12,603 nt of DNA from Candidatus Omnitrophota bacterium (GTDB lineage: Bacteria; Ratteibacteria; UBA8468; MWAK01), in the NCBI GenBank assembly GCA_026387085.1, contig JAPLMK010000103.1:1-12603 (forward strand), in the 5' to 3' direction. The position numbers were made by a program, and so were the translations under genes. The notes under the pieces were generated by a model. It was not told the origin of the DNA. It saw nothing but the letters and a program-made list of their open reading frames with translations, and did not search any database. Below are positions 9,913 to 12,603 of the stretch, piece by piece (positions within the stretch are counted from its first letter, which is position 1; every line of letters starts with the position of its first letter).

Positions 9913-12375
9913 CGAATGATAGCGCTGAAAGGAAAATCCGCATTATTATTAACCGCCCTTTTCTTACTTTTTGCGCCTGCCTCTTCTTTTGCCTTCCGCG
10001 CCCCGGACATGGATTCCCGCTTACAATCCGCCTTCGCACAAAGCTCCGGCGCGACACAGTCCGCGGGAATAAGCGTAAATATTTCCTGGCAAGGCCTCAG
10101 CAAAACCCTTTCCGGAAACTTGTTCCAGGAAGCCCTCTCTTTTTTGGAGGAAATTAAATCATCCTACCGGATGAAAGACCCGGCCCGGGAATTCAAGATC
10201 GGAAAAGTTCGGCCGGATGAATGGGGACACCAACACATCCGCCTCGACCAGACATACCAAGGGATACCGGTGATTAATTCCCAGATTATCTTACACGTAA
10301 ACAAAGATGGCGCCGTTTACCGGGCCAACGGCCAATACACTCCGGATATCAATATTTCAATCACTCCTTCCGTCAGCCCGGAACAGGCAAGGCAGGCAGG
10401 ACTTTCCCTCTTCTCCGAAAAGCCAAATCTCCGGGTCAGCCGGGAACCGCAACTGGTAATTTACCCGGTCGGCAACCGCCATCTCCTGGCTTACCATTTT
10501 ATCGTTTCCTACAATGACGGCCAGGGTGACATCGGCTGCTGGGTCTGTTACCTGGATGCCCATACCAATGAACTCATCCAAAGGTACAATGAGATTAAAT
10601 ACGTAGCGGCGCCTTCAAGCGGCGGCGCGGATATAAATATCACCGGCGCAAGGTTATCCGGAGAGGACGGGAGCACCGTCAGCGTTCAGGGCTGGCACGA
10701 AACAACGGATGCGGATACCGATTACCTCTATAACAAAAACCGCTGGTGGTATATCTACAATTTTGCCGAAAACGGGTACACCGATACCAGCACCTACGCT
10801 TACCGGACCAACACTTCCGCCTGGGGAAACTCCGACCCGGTCGAAATCTCCGCGGCTAAAAACTTTTACGACACCCAGGATTATTTCCTTGCGGTCCACG
10901 GGCGCAACAGTTTCGATGACCTTTCAACTTACGCCGTCGGCAACGTCCATTACGGGACTAATTACGTGAACGCCTTCTGGGACCCGGAGAGCGGCCAGTT
11001 ATCTTTTGGCGACGGAAACGGAACGGAAGCAAATCCTTTAACCGTTCTTGATATTGTGGCCCACGAATACGGACACGCCTGGACCGAATATACCTCGAAA
11101 CTAATCTACCTGAATGAGTCCGGCGCTTTAAACGAATCATTTTCTGATATTATCGGAGCCAACGTGGAGTTTTACAGTCAACCGGACGGCCGCCTGGCCT
11201 ATCCGAACAGCGCGCGCGGCTACGCCGACTGGCTCCTGGGTGAGGATGCCTGGCTCCCCTCCGGTACCGCTGCCCTGCGCGATATGCGTAATCCCTCAAG
11301 ATACGGACAACCCTCCCGGTATCACGGAAGATACTGGTATATCAGCAGCGGAGACAACGGCGGGGTTCACTACAACAGCGGCGTGCAAAATTTTTTCTAC
11401 TATCTCCTTTGTGAAGGCGGTTCCGGCACCAACGACGGGCTTCCCTACAGCGTTGCCGGCATCGGGATGGACAACGCCCGGATGATTGCCTACCAGGTTA
11501 ACACCAATTACCTGGGTCCCTCGGAAACATACTGGCCAACCAGCCGGCAATGGGCCGAAGCGGCGCTGGCCATCAATCCGGCCTGGGTTGACAGCGTTAA
11601 TTCGGCCTGGGCCGCTGTCGGCCTGATCGATGTGCCGGTTTCGCCTTATCAAGATTTCGAAGGCGCAACCCTGCCTTTCGGATGGACTACCGGCGGAAAC
11701 GCGGCCTGGTTCTTGACAACCTCCGCCAAAATTCACGGAAGCAAAGGTCTCCGGTCCGGCACTATCAACGACGGGCAGTCAACCTGGCTTCAGTGGAAAG
11801 GGTACATTGCTGTTGCCGGACTATTTTCCTTCTTCGCCCGGATATCTTCGGAAGGCGGGAGTGACTTCCTTAAATTTTACATTAACGATGTCGAACAGCC
11901 CGGATGGTCCGGAGAGATGCCCTGGACCTCGTACTGCGCTTACCTGGCAGCAGGACCCTACACTTTGAGGTGGGAATACGTAAAGGACGGAACTTCTTTT
12001 TCCGGCTTGGATGCGGCCTGGATTGACGCGGTTTCGTTTTCTTCGGATACCATCTATACGGTTAACGCTTCTGCCGGACTGCACGGAACAATCAACCCCT
12101 CCGGCGCCGTGATAGTTCCTCCGGGCGCTACACCTGCTTTTACGATTACGCCGGATGCCGGTTACCACGTATCCGATCTCCTGGTAAACGGTTCATCGGA
12201 AGGCGCTATCACCAGCTATACTTTTGCGCCGATTACGGAAGACGGCCATACGATTGCGGCCTTTTTTGAAGCCAACCCGGCTTCAGGTGGTGGCGGTGGC
12301 GGCGGGCCAGCCGGTCCCATTGCCGTTGGAATATCCGCCTTCCTGGGTTGGTGGAAACGCCGGCAAAAAACATGA
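9907..12375 (+). CDS. Secreted M4 (thermolysin-type) metalloprotease with accessory domains and C-terminal anchor-like tail
   Basis: 822 aa. Signal peptide at about 4-29 (hydrophobic core then SSFA|F). An FTP/PepSY-like propeptide is at about 95-230 (FKIGKVRPDEWGHQHIRLDQ, YQGIPVINSQ). Catalytic M4 domain at about 240-575: FGDGNG (367-372), zinc motif HEYGH (386-390), third ligand Glu410 in GALNESFSD, and GGVHYNSG with His488 as the transition-state stabiliser. Then a jelly-roll-like beta domain at about 580-712 (DFEGATLPFGW...) and an InlB/Big-type repeat at 717-787 (VNASAGLHGTINPSG..., TITPDAGYHVSDLLVNG). The end is a seven-Gly tract (794-800), a short hydrophobic segment and WWKRRQKT, resembling tripartite C-terminal sorting signals. 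GAGGGA lies 6 nt before the ATG; an in-frame ATG at 9916 is possible but badly spaced. The stop overlaps the next gene by 4 nt. Confidence 0.93.
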   Translation: MTRMIALKGKSALLLTALFLLFAPASSFAFRAPDMDSRLQSAFAQSSGATQSAGISVNISWQGLSKTLSGNLFQEALSFLEEIKSSYRMKDPAREFKIGKVRPDEWGHQHIRLDQTYQGIPVINSQIILHVNKDGAVYRANGQYTPDINISITPSVSPEQARQAGLSLFSEKPNLRVSREPQLVIYPVGNRHLLAYHFIVSYNDGQGDIGCWVCYLDAHTNELIQRYNEIKYVAAPSSGGADINITGARLSGEDGSTVSVQGWHETTDADTDYLYNKNRWWYIYNFAENGYTDTSTYAYRTNTSAWGNSDPVEISAAKNFYDTQDYFLAVHGRNSFDDLSTYAVGNVHYGTNYVNAFWDPESGQLSFGDGNGTEANPLTVLDIVAHEYGHAWTEYTSKLIYLNESGALNESFSDIIGANVEFYSQPDGRLAYPNSARGYADWLLGEDAWLPSGTAALRDMRNPSRYGQPSRYHGRYWYISSGDNGGVHYNSGVQNFFYYLLCEGGSGTNDGLPYSVAGIGMDNARMIAYQVNTNYLGPSETYWPTSRQWAEAALAINPAWVDSVNSAWAAVGLIDVPVSPYQDFEGATLPFGWTTGGNAAWFLTTSAKIHGSKGLRSGTINDGQSTWLQWKGYIAVAGLFSFFARISSEGGSDFLKFYINDVEQPGWSGEMPWTSYCAYLAAGPYTLRWEYVKDGTSFSGLDAAWIDAVSFSSDTIYTVNASAGLHGTINPSGAVIVPPGATPAFTITPDAGYHVSDLLVNGSSEGAITSYTFAPITEDGHTIAAFFEANPASGGGGGGGPAGPIAVGISAFLGWWKRRQKT

Positions 12376-12603
12376 AAGCACAAATCCGCAGGCGCTTTTA
12401 TCCTTTTTGTTTCATCTTTCTCTTGCTTTCCTTTTCCGGACCGGCCCTCGGACAGGAAATTCCGATTCTCCGTACATTCAACAGCGCCTGGCAGCACGCC
12501 GGATATCCCGGAGAGATTATTATTCCGGGTGCAACGGTGAATGTACGCGATTCCGGCGCCCTCGGTAACGGAACTGCCAACGACCAGCCCGCGATTTCCG
12601 CTG
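12372..12603 (+). CDS. N-terminal part of a secreted pectate-lyase-superfamily-like protein (runs off the right edge)
   Basis: ATG at 12372 overlaps the protease stop (ATGA) and opens a frame that stays open for 77 codons to the window end. A signal peptide is clear: basic start MKAQIRRRF, hydrophobic core FCFIFLLLSFS, likely cleavage after GPALG or ALGQ. The mature part reads AWQHAGYPGEIIIPG and then VNVRDSGALGNGTANDQPAIS. The latter matches the N-terminal signature of Pectate_lyase_3/GH28-like right-handed beta-helix proteins (VNVKDFGAKGDGVTDDTAAI), and an AGYxGG-type lead-in before it is also familiar. The second Asp of the usual GDGxxDD is replaced by Asn-Asp and GDG by GNG. It probably binds or cleaves a polysaccharide outside the cell; the catalytic part lies beyond the window, so activity is unknown. 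Confidence 0.78.
   Translation, partial: MKAQIRRRFYPFCFIFLLLSFSGPALGQEIPILRTFNSAWQHAGYPGEIIIPGATVNVRDSGALGNGTANDQPAISA

Noticed and set aside
12286..12312. GGN tract as a phase-variable contingency repeat
   Set aside because: The codons are mixed (GGT, GGC, GGG) and not a pure short tandem repeat, so slippage is unlikely to be a designed switch.

Overview
The window reads as chromosomal DNA of an uncultivated Gram-negative bacterium. A C-terminal-aromatic outer-membrane beta-barrel, secreted proteins with signal peptides and fermentative acetate metabolism (pta-ackA) support this. The density of dispersed palindromic repeats in the gaps, together with an alginate-export-type porin and C-terminally anchored secreted proteins, is the style of candidate-phylum metagenome genomes (Omnitrophota-like lineages came to mind). 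I cannot assign a phylum from sequence alone.

Left part, all on the minus strand and transcribed right to left from about 7890: pta, ackA, hisB, a small DUF5665-type membrane protein, a WecA/MraY-type glycosyl-1-phosphate transferase, pyrF, an M16 zinc peptidase, and an OppC-type permease. After these comes the first 20 codons of another minus-strand gene with its own promoter (62 to 1). hisB/DUF/transferase/pyrF are tightly packed (1-nt overlap, 2-nt gap, 8-nt overlap). The other gaps are 45-109 nt and each is filled by a palindromic repeat. The functions are housekeeping: acetyl-CoA to acetate with ATP, histidine synthesis, lipid-linked sugar initiation for surface polymer, UMP synthesis, proteolysis and peptide import.

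The divergent intergenic region 7889-8441 holds back-to-back promoters with overlapping -35 boxes, a cluster of REP/REPIN-like hairpins beginning with GTAG, an inverted pair of TCATTCTGAG-type repeats, a second strong promoter, and an orphan Shine-Dalgarno sequence. No convincing gene lies in it.

Right part, plus strand: an alginate-export-like porin closed by a clear intrinsic terminator, then a large secreted M4 (thermolysin-type) metalloprotease with accessory domains and a Gly-rich/hydrophobic/basic tail. The protease overlaps by 4 nt the start of a secreted pectate-lyase-superfamily-like protein that runs off the window. This looks like an exported polymer-degradation module.

The most unusual observation is a roughly 95-bp double-palindrome repeat inserted in frame in pyrF, at the phosphate-gripping loop. 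Relatives of the same repeat sit in the M16-oppC and ackA-hisB gaps. Other points worth checking are two apparently leaderless promoters, the covarying REPIN hairpins, a Glu replacing the conserved Asp in the FLGDAGS-type metal motif of the sugar-phosphate transferase, and an oppC without an adjacent oppB. I saw no CRISPR array, tRNA, rRNA, prophage, transposase or defence gene.
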